A stretch of DNA of 9,080 nucleotides, taken from Eggerthella sp. CAG:298. GTDB taxonomy: Bacteria; Actinomycetota; Coriobacteriia; Coriobacteriales; Eggerthellaceae. A model generated the notes under the pieces. That model was not told the DNA's origin, did no database searches, and saw only the letters and a list, made by a program, of their open reading frames with translations. This document shows, one piece after another, positions 1-7,063 of this stretch. The stretch spans positions 1 to 9,080 of the forward strand of contig FR895149.1 of assembly GCA_000435675.1 (NCBI GenBank). The letters are read 5' to 3'. Position 1 is the first letter of the stretch, and the number at the start of each line of letters is the position of its first letter. Made by a program: the position numbers and the translations under genes.

Positions 1-5
1 CACGA

Positions 6-30
6 AAGAACCTGCAGAATGCAGGTTCTT
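6..30 (-). terminator. Hairpin, probable terminator of the minus-strand hybrid kinase
   Basis: The two arms, 6-16 and 20-30, form a perfect 11-bp stem with a GAA triloop (TTC when read on the minus strand). Read on the minus strand the stem ends in a T-rich stretch (TTCTTTCG), so it fits a rho-independent terminator about 100 bases past the stop codon of the kinase gene. On the plus strand the hairpin is followed by gaacaggg with no T-run, so it would work poorly in that direction. The T-run is short and interrupted, which limits confidence. The rest of 31-132 holds no gene that I can support. Confidence 0.5.
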
Positions 31-132
31 GAACAGGGAAGCGGGGAACCTCGTGCCTTACCCTCTCCACTGGTCGAGCTGATGACGGACGAAAAAAGGT
101 GTCGAACGACCGGGTAGTTTGTCACCAGGTGG

Positions 133-2877
133 TCAATCGAGCAAGGAATCAAGCACGCCGAAGAGCTTGTCAACTTCGATCGGCTTGGGAAGATGTTCGT
201 TCATGCCTGCTTCGAGCGCACGTTGGCGGTCTTCGTCGAAGGCATCAGCGGTAACGGCAAGGATCGGCACCGAAGCGATCTCCTTATCTGGGAGGGCGCG
301 GATCGCGCGCGCCGCTTCGTAGCCGTTCATGATGGGCATCTGGATATCCATGAGCACAAGATCGAAGGTTCCCGGCTCAGATGAAGCGAGCTGTTCAACG
401 GCATCCTTGCCATCGATCGCGGTCGTTATGGCGAAGCCTGCATCGCTGAGCAGTTCCACGGCAATCTCACGATTGAGCATGTTGTCATCGACCAAAAGGA
501 CATGATAGTTCTTGCCGCGTTCGGTCTGGAAGAGTGCCGATCGCTCATCCTTCTTCGCTGCGGTGGTGTCTTGCGCAGAGACGAGCTTGAAGGTGAAGAT
601 GACCGTGAAGGTGGTGCCCACTCCCACTTCGCTTTCGACCTGGATCGTACCACCCATCATGTTAACGAGGTTCTTCACGATGGCCATGCCAAGGCCGCTT
701 CCTTGGATGCCGCTGATCGTTTGCGTGCGTTCGCGTTCGAACGGGTCGTAGATCTGCTCGAGGAATTCGGGTGCCATGCCGATGCCCGTATCGGAGACGA
801 TCACGCGATAGCAGCCGCTTTCGATGTCGTTCGCGGGCAGTTCCGTGAGGCTCAGGCGCACCGTGCCGCCAGCGGGGGTGAACTTCACCGAATTGCTCAA
901 AAGGTTCATGAGTATCTGATTGAGCTTCACCTTGTCGCAGAGCACTTCGCTGTGGGTGAGCTCTGTGGTGACATCGAACTCCAGCTGCTTCGATTCGACT
1001 TCAGGAGCAAGGATCTCTTCGAGCGCGGCAAAGACTTCATTCAGATCGCAAGGACCTTCGTCGAGCGAAAGCTTACCCTGTTCGATGCGACCCATGTCAA
1101 GGACATCGTTGATCAGGTTCAACAGATGATTGCCCGAAGTCTTGATCTTGGAGAGGTATTCCTCCACGCGCTCGGGATCTCCTATGTGGCGTGTTGCTAG
1201 TTCGGTGAAGCCGACGATCGCATTCATAGGAGTGCGGATGTCGTGGCTCATGTTCGAGAGAAAGGTGCTCTTCGCTTCGTTGGCGCGGTTCGCGTATCCA
1301 AGCGCTTCTTCGAGGAGCGTCTTCTGCTCGAGTTCTTCGCGGATCTGCTGATCGATATTGCGCAGACCCACTACGATGAAGTTCTCTTCGCCGGCGCGCA
1401 CTCCCGTAACGCTGAGCTGGCGATACTGGAGTGCATCGTTCACATTGGCGCGATAGATGCGGTCGAAGCGGTTATGCGAGGAAAGTTCGCGACGGATGTT
1501 CTCGGGGGTGAGCAAGGAGCGGACCATCTCTTGGTCTTCAGCATCAACGCGCTTGTCGATGTAGGCATTCATCGTTTGATCGAGCGCGATATCTCCTGCG
1601 AAGATGTCGCTCAGTGCTGCATCGAGATCTTCCGATACCTGGAGCACTTCGCCCGTATCGGAATCGAGCTGGAATGAACAGACGACCATGTAATCGCTGC
1701 TGAGCGCTTGGATCAAGCTATGGTGCACGAGCTCTTTCTGTGCCTCGAGGTTCTTCTGCTTGGTGATATCGAGCAAGAAGCGCTGAATGTAGCGTTCGCT
1801 ATCGTTTTCGATGAGCTTCATGTCGCCCATCACGTGAATGAGCGAGCCATCGCTGTGACGCACGCGGTACTGGGTCGAATTGCTGTCGCCCACATTGCGC
1901 AGCTGATGGATCTGGTCGATCATGCGGTCACGATCTTCTTCGATCACCGAACGAGCGATCGTGTCGAATCCATCGTCCATCATCTCTTGTTCGGTGGCAT
2001 ACCCTAAGATGTCGAGCGCTTTCTGGTTCACGCCCAAGATGCGCGTGCCATCGACGCTGTGGGTGAGTACGCCGCAGTCGAGCGAACGGAAGATGGTCTC
2101 GAGCGCTTGGTTCTTGTCGATGAGGCTTTGCTCGTAGGCGCGTTCTTGGGTGATGTCGATACCAACGCCCACCGTTCCCATGACCGTGCCATCGATGTTG
2201 TAGAGCGGCGATTTGTAGGTGGTGAGCAAACGGTCACCTTCAGAAGTCTGCACGGCTTCTTCAGAAACGCACGTTCTGCCTGATGCCATGACCTCGTTCT
2301 CCGATTCGATGCAGGCAGGATCATCGTGTTCCACGTCCCAAATGTAGGCATGACCTTGCCCTTGAACTTGCTCTTTGGTCTTGCGTACGGTGGCGCAGAA
2401 GCTGTCGTTGACCTTCTCGTGGATGCCATCGCGCGTTTTGTACCAGATGAGATTCGGGATCGAATCGATGGTGGTGTTGAGGAATTGGTCGGTTTGCCAG
2501 AGGTCGGCCTGGAGCTTTCGATCGGCTTGCCATTTCTTGAAATGGAAAGCGAGCAGCGCATCGTCAAGTGGCGCCTCCCAGAAATCAAAGAGGAGGCACG
2601 CTGTTTCGTCGAGTTCGGCGAACGTTTCAGCGGGAGCTACCAGGACGATATCGGCGCCGCTTTTACGTTGTGCCGCTATGCTGCTCACAAGTTGCGCCGC
2701 CTCAGGGCCGCTCGAACGAAGGAGGATGAGGTCGGCCTCGCTGATAGTGTTGGCATCGATGCTCTCACTTGCATGAATGCTGTGTTGAAAGCTCGGAAGG
2801 GGTTCGATGTTCGAGATGAGCGTGACACTATCCTGCGAAAACCCTATGAGATAGATATGAAGCTTTGCAGTATACAT
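133..2877 (-). CDS. Soluble multi-PAS hybrid sensor histidine kinase with C-terminal receiver
   Basis: The product is a 914-residue cytoplasmic hybrid kinase with no signal peptide or membrane segment. Residues 1-115 look like a degenerate receiver fold. PAS domains follow at about 131-245 and 257-375, each ending in a PAC-like GIDIT or LLDIT motif, and a third divergent PAS-like unit lies at about 385-508. A coiled-coil linker (about 509-540) leads to a HisKA domain with H545 in SHDIRTP. The HATPase domain has its N-box at 653-668, DTGIG at 696-700 and GSGLGM at 726-731. The C-terminal receiver (about 791-914) has acidic D797/D798, phosphoacceptor D844 in LMDIQMP, T876 and K898, all intact. 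The family autophosphorylates on His and passes phosphate to its own receiver; the downstream HPt or regulator is unknown. The ATG at 2877 has a good ribosome-binding site (AAGGGGTG on the minus strand, 2885-2892, 7-base spacing). The gene is divergent from the second hybrid kinase. The ligand cannot be read from sequence. Confidence 0.96.
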   Translation of the reverse strand: MYTAKLHIYLIGFSQDSVTLISNIEPLPSFQHSIHASESIDANTISEADLILLRSSGPEAAQLVSSIAAQRKSGADIVLVAPAETFAELDETACLLFDFWEAPLDDALLAFHFKKWQADRKLQADLWQTDQFLNTTIDSIPNLIWYKTRDGIHEKVNDSFCATVRKTKEQVQGQGHAYIWDVEHDDPACIESENEVMASGRTCVSEEAVQTSEGDRLLTTYKSPLYNIDGTVMGTVGVGIDITQERAYEQSLIDKNQALETIFRSLDCGVLTHSVDGTRILGVNQKALDILGYATEQEMMDDGFDTIARSVIEEDRDRMIDQIHQLRNVGDSNSTQYRVRHSDGSLIHVMGDMKLIENDSERYIQRFLLDITKQKNLEAQKELVHHSLIQALSSDYMVVCSFQLDSDTGEVLQVSEDLDAALSDIFAGDIALDQTMNAYIDKRVDAEDQEMVRSLLTPENIRRELSSHNRFDRIYRANVNDALQYRQLSVTGVRAGEENFIVVGLRNIDQQIREELEQKTLLEEALGYANRANEAKSTFLSNMSHDIRTPMNAIVGFTELATRHIGDPERVEEYLSKIKTSGNHLLNLINDVLDMGRIEQGKLSLDEGPCDLNEVFAALEEILAPEVESKQLEFDVTTELTHSEVLCDKVKLNQILMNLLSNSVKFTPAGGTVRLSLTELPANDIESGCYRVIVSDTGIGMAPEFLEQIYDPFERERTQTISGIQGSGLGMAIVKNLVNMMGGTIQVESEVGVGTTFTVIFTFKLVSAQDTTAAKKDERSALFQTERGKNYHVLLVDDNMLNREIAVELLSDAGFAITTAIDGKDAVEQLASSEPGTFDLVLMDIQMPIMNGYEAARAIRALPDKEIASVPILAVTADAFDEDRQRALEAGMNEHLPKPIEVDKLFGVLDSLLD

Positions 2878-3058
2878 ACGCCCTCACCCCTTATGCAACT
2901 TGTATATTGTAGCGTTCACTTGCGCTGATAGGGAAACAAATCAGTATAAAAAATGAGCTTGAGGCACATTTTCCCTGCACTCCGAGAGGAATCGGACTAT
3001 TATTTATGATAAAGCGAGACAGGCATCTCATCATATTGACGTATCAGCAGGACAACGC
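2878..3058. promoter_or_regulatory. Divergent intergenic region shared by two hybrid kinase genes
   Basis: These 181 bases separate two divergently read kinase genes and must hold both promoters. For the leftward gene the best -10 is TACAAT on the minus strand (2911-2906), 28 bases from the start codon, with no good -35. For the rightward gene the best -10 is TATTAT (2998-3003), also with a poor -35. Two short inverted repeats could be operators: CTGAT/ATCAG (2925-2929 and 2940-2944) and TCCGA/TCGGA (2981-2985 and 2992-2996). The second lies just upstream of the rightward -10. All of these are weak matches, and the promoter assignments are inference. Confidence 0.4.
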
Positions 3059-4609
3059 ATGAAAATCCACCGTTCGTACTACAAAGAGTATCTTTTCTTC
3101 TTCGGTACCGATGAACAGGCAACTGGAGAAGGAGCGCTCGGGCAGCAGGTCGACGATCTGCTTGCGGCCAATGTAGCAGTCGGTGCGATGTGCGGCTTCT
3201 TCGATGAGGCTTATACGCTTTACTTCGCCAGCGAATTCGCACTGAACAATCTCGACTATACGGTCGAAGAGTTCGTAGCGCTTTCTCAAGGCAGCTTCAT
3301 GAACGTGGTCTTTCCAGAAGATCGCGATGTCGTTCAAAAGGCATTGGACGATAGCTCTTTCGAACATTTTGAATTCCGCATGATCGCAAAGGACAACACA
3401 CCCCGCTGGTTCACGGGCAAGTGCACGGTGAATGTGCTCGATGATGGTAGGCGCGTGTGGGTGGCAACCTTCCGCTCGATCCAGGAAGAGCATGCGTTCA
3501 AGAAAGAGATGCTCTCGAAGCTTTCGCACGACATGTTCACCCCGCTCAATACCATTCTTGGGACTGCGGATCTTATGGCATCGGGCTGCACCGACGAAAA
3601 GACCAAGAACAGCTGCTATCTCATCTACGATGCTGCCACGCGCCTCATGGACATGGTCGGGCGTGCGATGGAACTTCATGGTGATACTGCCGAAATGCTC
3701 CAGAACAACCAGCCCTTCAGTTTGCGCGAGCTCGTTTTGGTCACACGCGATCAAACGGCACGCCGCCTCGACAAACGCCAGCAGAATGTGGAGGTCTCGA
3801 TCGAGGTCGAGCATCCGAATGTGAAGTCGAATTTCAGCTATCTCAATCGCGCTCTGCGAGCGATCATCGAAAACGCTTCGACCTTTTCGCCCGAAGGAAG
3901 TACGATCGTGCTGCGTGCACGTGAGCTCGATTCCTTCAACCAGGGCTTCGGGTTCTATGAGATCTCGGTGAGCGATAAGGGCATCGGCATCGAAGAGAAC
4001 GATCTTACCCGCATCTTCGAGCCGTTCGTGCGCGTGAAGGACACGCGTCTCGATGACGATATCCCGCATATGGGGCTCGGTCTTTCTACGGCAAAGCAGC
4101 TCATCCAATCGCTCGGTGGGAACATCCTTGTCACCAGCGAACTTGGCGCAGGCTCTACGTTCTCGATCCGTGTTCAGCTCGAGATCGACGAAGGGGAGGG
4201 GGAGACATCGGTCACGGATGCGCTCAAGGGCAAGAACGTGCTCGTGGTCGAAGATAACCAGATCAATCGCGAGATACTGTGCGAATATCTCGAGATGGAA
4301 GGCGCGAACGTTGTTCCCGCGAAAGATGGTCAGGTTGCTTATGACGAATTCCTCGAGCGCGAGCCGGGATTCTTCGACATCATCACGATGGATATCCACA
4401 TGCCCAACATGGATGGCTATGAGGCAACGCGCTGCATTCGTGCTTGCAAGGAAAAGGGCGGCGAGACTGTGAAGATCATCGCGGTAACCTCCGATACGCA
4501 CAGTGAAGATGTGCGCCGCATCCTTTCGAGCGGTATGGACGCTCATGTTGCGAAGCCTGTGGACATCAAAGCGCTGAAGGCCGCGATCCATACGCTCAGC
4601 GCTTCCTAG
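3059..4609 (+). CDS. Soluble PAS hybrid sensor histidine kinase with C-terminal receiver
   Basis: The product is a 516-residue hybrid kinase without membrane segments. A single PAS-like sensor spans about 35-145. The HisKA domain has H157 in LSHDMFTPLN, where the usual arginine after H-D-I is a phenylalanine (F160). The HATPase N-box centres on N272, the G1 box is DKGIGI (306-311) and the G2 box is MGLGLS (338-343). A short acidic linker (about 376-386) leads to a receiver with E398/D399, phosphoacceptor D445 in TMDIHMP, T477 and K499. All catalytic residues are therefore present. The ATG at 3059 has a modest AGGA (3049-3052) with 6-base spacing, and no better upstream in-frame start was seen. 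The gene is divergent from the larger hybrid kinase and precedes the diguanylate cyclase gene by 182 bases, which has its own promoter candidate. The partner that receives the phosphate is not in the window. Confidence 0.95.
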   Translation: MKIHRSYYKEYLFFFGTDEQATGEGALGQQVDDLLAANVAVGAMCGFFDEAYTLYFASEFALNNLDYTVEEFVALSQGSFMNVVFPEDRDVVQKALDDSSFEHFEFRMIAKDNTPRWFTGKCTVNVLDDGRRVWVATFRSIQEEHAFKKEMLSKLSHDMFTPLNTILGTADLMASGCTDEKTKNSCYLIYDAATRLMDMVGRAMELHGDTAEMLQNNQPFSLRELVLVTRDQTARRLDKRQQNVEVSIEVEHPNVKSNFSYLNRALRAIIENASTFSPEGSTIVLRARELDSFNQGFGFYEISVSDKGIGIEENDLTRIFEPFVRVKDTRLDDDIPHMGLGLSTAKQLIQSLGGNILVTSELGAGSTFSIRVQLEIDEGEGETSVTDALKGKNVLVVEDNQINREILCEYLEMEGANVVPAKDGQVAYDEFLEREPGFFDIITMDIHMPNMDGYEATRCIRACKEKGGETVKIIAVTSDTHSEDVRRILSSGMDAHVAKPVDIKALKAAIHTLSAS

Positions 4610-4700
4610 CGCCGAGAAGGGCAGCACGTCAACTATCTGAAAAGACCCTGCGCTCTTGTGTTTCTGTGCTATTAAGCTTCATTTGTTCTGTTAAAGCCCC

Positions 4701-4726
4701 CTGTGGGAGTGGTATTATTTCCACAG
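4701..4726 (+). promoter_or_regulatory. Extended -10 promoter of the cyclase gene inside an inverted repeat
   Basis: TGGTATTAT at 4710-4718 is an extended -10 element (TG, one base, then a TATTAT hexamer), with only a poor -35 (TGTTAA, 4689-4694, 18-base spacer). It is bracketed by CTGTGG (4701-4706) and CCACAG (4721-4726), a perfect 6-bp inverted repeat with arm starts 20 bases apart, or about two helical turns. That layout would suit a dimeric repressor covering the -10. Transcription would start near 4725, giving a leader of about 67 bases. The rest of 4610-4791 shows no convincing terminator for the upstream kinase and no recognisable c-di-GMP riboswitch. Confidence 0.45.
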
Positions 4727-4791
4727 CAAAAACAAGGCGGTGTAAGGATGCCGTCCTCTGTTCTCGGGGGTAGGAAAAAGGAGGCCACATC

Positions 4792-6228
4792 GTGGCTTGG
4801 CATCATATTTTTGGTCGAGGCGAAGACAAGGTTTCGCAGGAAAATGCAGATCCTGCAACGGATTCTCCGAACAAAGTATCTTCATCAGACGCATCGACCG
4901 TAACCGATGTGGAATCGCACTGGGGCTTTCTCGACCGTTTCCCGGGAGGGCTGTTCCGCTATCCTGCTCAAGGCGAAGATACGCTCGATCGTGTGAGCGG
5001 CGGCCTCATTCGGATGTTTCACTGCGAGAACGAAGAGCAATTCCGCGAACTTACCGGCAATACCTTTTCCGGCATGATCTTCGAAGAGGATCGCGAAGAG
5101 GCTCTTGCGAGCATCGAGTCGCAGATCCTCTCGAGCAATGACGATCATCTGCGTTACCGCATCCGCTGTGCTGATGGGGAAGTGCGTTGGGTCGAAGACT
5201 GGGGACAGCTCGTCGAAGATTCGAACGGGAAGCTCTGGTTCTACGTCACGCTCATGGACATCTCTGGTCAGGTGCACGACGAAAAAAAGCTGTACGAAGC
5301 GAATGAGAGCTTGCGTTTGGCGAACGAGCGCCTCGAGATCATCACGGCGCTTTCGAACGACGTGCTCTTCGATATCCAGTGCGGAACCGGGGAAGCGAAC
5401 GTCTATGGCGATTTCGTAGGGCGTTTTGGGCGTGAACCAGTCCAGGAGGATTTCGTTGTTCGTCGCCGTTGCCATAATCCTTGTACCCTCAATATCATTT
5501 CGCATGATCTTTCGCCGCTCTTGAGCCAGATCGGTGAGAATTCGCTGGTTGATTTCGAAACTTCGACCACCAATGAAGACGGCGAGACCATCTGGTATCG
5601 CTATCAGTCGGTGGTGCTCTACGACGAAGAGGGCAAGCCTATGCGTCATGTGGGGCGCTTGCTCGACACAAATGAGGCAGCTCAGCGCGAAAGCCAATTC
5701 CGTCAGAAGGCGGAGCGTGACGCGCTCACGGGGCTCTATAATCGCTCGGCCGCGATCGATCGCATCGAAACCGCGCTGCGTACCGAAACGCGTCCGTGTA
5801 CGCTCATTGCGGTCGATGTCGATGATTTCAAGGGTGTTAACGACACGTACGGGCATCTTGAGGGCGATGCGGTCTTGAAGGAGCTTGCGCGCTTCATGAA
5901 GCAGGTCATGCGTAAGGAAGATATCGTTGCGCGCTTTGGTGGCGATGAGTTCATCATCTTCGCCCCAGGTCTTGCGTCAGGACCAGCGACCGATCGTGTT
6001 CTAAGCCACCTTGCACGCGGCCCCTTTGCCGCTCAACGTTCGACCGACATTGCACCTGAATCGCCCGACGGGCATAAGTTCCGTGCTTCACCTACGCTCA
6101 GTATCGGCGCAGTATGCCTCGCTGCTCCTCCTATGCCCTTCGAAGATCTTTATGCCGTTGCTGACAGTACGCTCTATCAGGCGAAGGAAAAGGGCAAAGC
6201 GCAGTATTTCCTCACCACGATCGGCTAG
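4792..6228 (+). CDS. PAS-PAS-GGDEF diguanylate cyclase
   Basis: The product is a 478-residue soluble protein predicted to make c-di-GMP from two GTP. After a polar, probably disordered N-terminus (about 8-40) come a PAS domain with PAC motif (about 44-160), a helical linker, a second PAS-like domain (about 175-295) and a GGDEF domain (about 305-478). The GGDEF domain opens with the typical DALTGLYNR (310-318). It carries the metal-binding D342 and an intact GGDEF at 383-387. The inhibitory I-site is also intact: R374 and D377 (RKED), five residues before GGDEF. It therefore looks catalytically active and product-inhibited. No EAL or HD-GYP domain is attached. I chose the GTG at 4792 because AAAGGAGG (about 4777-4784) precedes it at 7 bases. 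The ATG at 4748 opens a different frame that soon runs out. The PAS ligand is unknown, and the effector of the c-di-GMP is not in the window. Confidence 0.95.
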   Translation: MAWHHIFGRGEDKVSQENADPATDSPNKVSSSDASTVTDVESHWGFLDRFPGGLFRYPAQGEDTLDRVSGGLIRMFHCENEEQFRELTGNTFSGMIFEEDREEALASIESQILSSNDDHLRYRIRCADGEVRWVEDWGQLVEDSNGKLWFYVTLMDISGQVHDEKKLYEANESLRLANERLEIITALSNDVLFDIQCGTGEANVYGDFVGRFGREPVQEDFVVRRRCHNPCTLNIISHDLSPLLSQIGENSLVDFETSTTNEDGETIWYRYQSVVLYDEEGKPMRHVGRLLDTNEAAQRESQFRQKAERDALTGLYNRSAAIDRIETALRTETRPCTLIAVDVDDFKGVNDTYGHLEGDAVLKELARFMKQVMRKEDIVARFGGDEFIIFAPGLASGPATDRVLSHLARGPFAAQRSTDIAPESPDGHKFRASPTLSIGAVCLAAPPMPFEDLYAVADSTLYQAKEKGKAQYFLTTIG

Positions 6229-6290
6229 TCTTCCAGCAAGAGCGCTTAGTGCAGGAAAGCATACGTTTTTGTAAGAATTCACCAAACCGC

Positions 6291-6319
6291 TTCACCTCTG
6301 CTTGCGGCCTCCGTACAAT
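6291..6319 (+). promoter_or_regulatory. Sigma-70-like promoter of the response regulator-kinase operon
   Basis: TTCACC (6291-6296) and TACAAT (6314-6319) are separated by exactly 17 bases, matching 4 of 6 and 5 of 6 consensus positions. Transcription would start near 6326, about 33 bases before the regulator's ATG. TTCACC also occurs at 6278-6283, so the -35 is the second copy of a 13-base-period direct repeat. A TTGTAAG at 6269-6275 resembles the repeats found downstream of the kinase gene. No strong terminator for the upstream cyclase gene is visible, only a 4-bp stem (6244-6247 with 6257-6260) ahead of five Ts. Confidence 0.55.
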
Positions 6320-6358
6320 GGTCCCTGACGGTACCGAATGTAGATATGCGAGAATTCC

Positions 6359-7063
6359 ATGGCTTATTTGAACACTGCTAACGATGCATCAGGGTCTTCG
6401 ATCTTCATCGTAGAAGACGATAGCGTATTGCGTGACGAACTGGCTAACCTGCTCGAGCTCAATGGCTATGAGGTGCATTGCTGCAAAGACTTCGCGCATG
6501 CGGCCAAGGAGGCGCTCGCGGGCGATTTCGATTGCGTGATACTCGACCTCACGCTTCCGGGCACCAATGGGCATGCGATCTGTCGCGCCATTCGTGCGAA
6601 GAGCGAAGTTCCTATCATCGTGCTCACTTCGGCAACCGACGAATTCCACGAGGTCATGTCGCTCAATCTCGGTGCGAACGATTTCGTGATGAAGCCGTAT
6701 CGCCCAGCCGCACTGCTCGCGCGATTAGGCGTGCTCGTTGCTCGCGGGGAGCAATCGCAGCAAGCCACCATGCTCGAACACCGCGGTCTCACGCTCGATC
6801 TCAATACCTGTGCGGTTACCTATCAGGGCAAGGAAAGCCAGCTCACGCGCAACGAACAGCGCATCCTCACCCTGCTCATGCGAAACGCTGGCACGATCGT
6901 CTCGCGCCAGGAGATCATGTGCGATCTATGGGAGTCCGATGCGTTCATCGACGACAATACGCTCACGGTCAACATCAATCGCTTGCGCAAGAAGCTCGCA
7001 CAGCTCGATGTGCCCGAGGAGTTCCTTCAGACGCGCCGTTCGCTCGGGTATGTGATCGAGTGA
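6359..7063 (+). CDS. OmpR-family response regulator (BceR/GraR type)
   Basis: The product is a 234-residue regulator. The receiver (about 13-128) has E19/D20 in the acidic pocket, phosphoacceptor D63 in ILDLTLPG, T90 in IVLTS and K112 in VMKPY. A winged-helix DNA-binding domain (about 137-234) has a recognition-helix region (NTLTVNINRLRKKL) and a terminal LGYVIE hairpin. This pattern is typical of regulators paired with short two-TM kinases that control peptide-antibiotic ABC transporters. The ATG at 6359 lacks a clear Shine-Dalgarno sequence, but the receiver core begins at residue 13 and no better in-frame start exists. The last four bases overlap the kinase start (GTGA), so the two are translationally coupled. 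The likely targets are its own promoter and the downstream ABC transporter operon; this is inference from family and position. Confidence 0.95.
   Translation: MAYLNTANDASGSSIFIVEDDSVLRDELANLLELNGYEVHCCKDFAHAAKEALAGDFDCVILDLTLPGTNGHAICRAIRAKSEVPIIVLTSATDEFHEVMSLNLGANDFVMKPYRPAALLARLGVLVARGEQSQQATMLEHRGLTLDLNTCAVTYQGKESQLTRNEQRILTLLMRNAGTIVSRQEIMCDLWESDAFIDDNTLTVNINRLRKKLAQLDVPEEFLQTRRSLGYVIE

Noticed and set aside
92..111. Possible second terminator of the large kinase gene (GTCG-AA-CGAC at 101-110 followed on the minus strand by six Ts)
   Set aside because: The stem is four bases with a two-base loop, or three bases with a four-base loop, too weak for an intrinsic terminator despite the T-run at 92-97.
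3044..4627. Long open frame of 527 codons antisense to the second hybrid kinase
   Set aside because: The sense frame has every hybrid-kinase motif in order. The antisense translation has no recognisable domain and is rich in His, Arg and Glu, as expected from the mirror of cgc/ctc/gat-rich codons. It is a codon-bias shadow.
4727..4791. c-di-GMP riboswitch in the leader of the cyclase gene
   Set aside because: The leader is only about 65 bases and I find none of the conserved GEMM-type core or tetraloop-receptor pattern.
4748..4903. Alternative ATG frame overlapping the start of the cyclase gene
   Set aside because: The translation is basic and featureless and ends inside the cyclase gene. 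The GTG at 4792 has a far better ribosome-binding site and the frame with PAS and GGDEF domains.
6346..6381. Eleven-codon ORF overlapping the response regulator start
   Set aside because: It has no ribosome-binding site, its length is within chance, and nothing suggests an attenuation mechanism.
6478..7059. In-frame upstream extension of the BceS-type kinase to 6478
   Set aside because: This stretch is the response regulator gene read in another frame. Its translation has no domain, and the GTG at 7060 in the GTGA overlap gives a normal-length family member.
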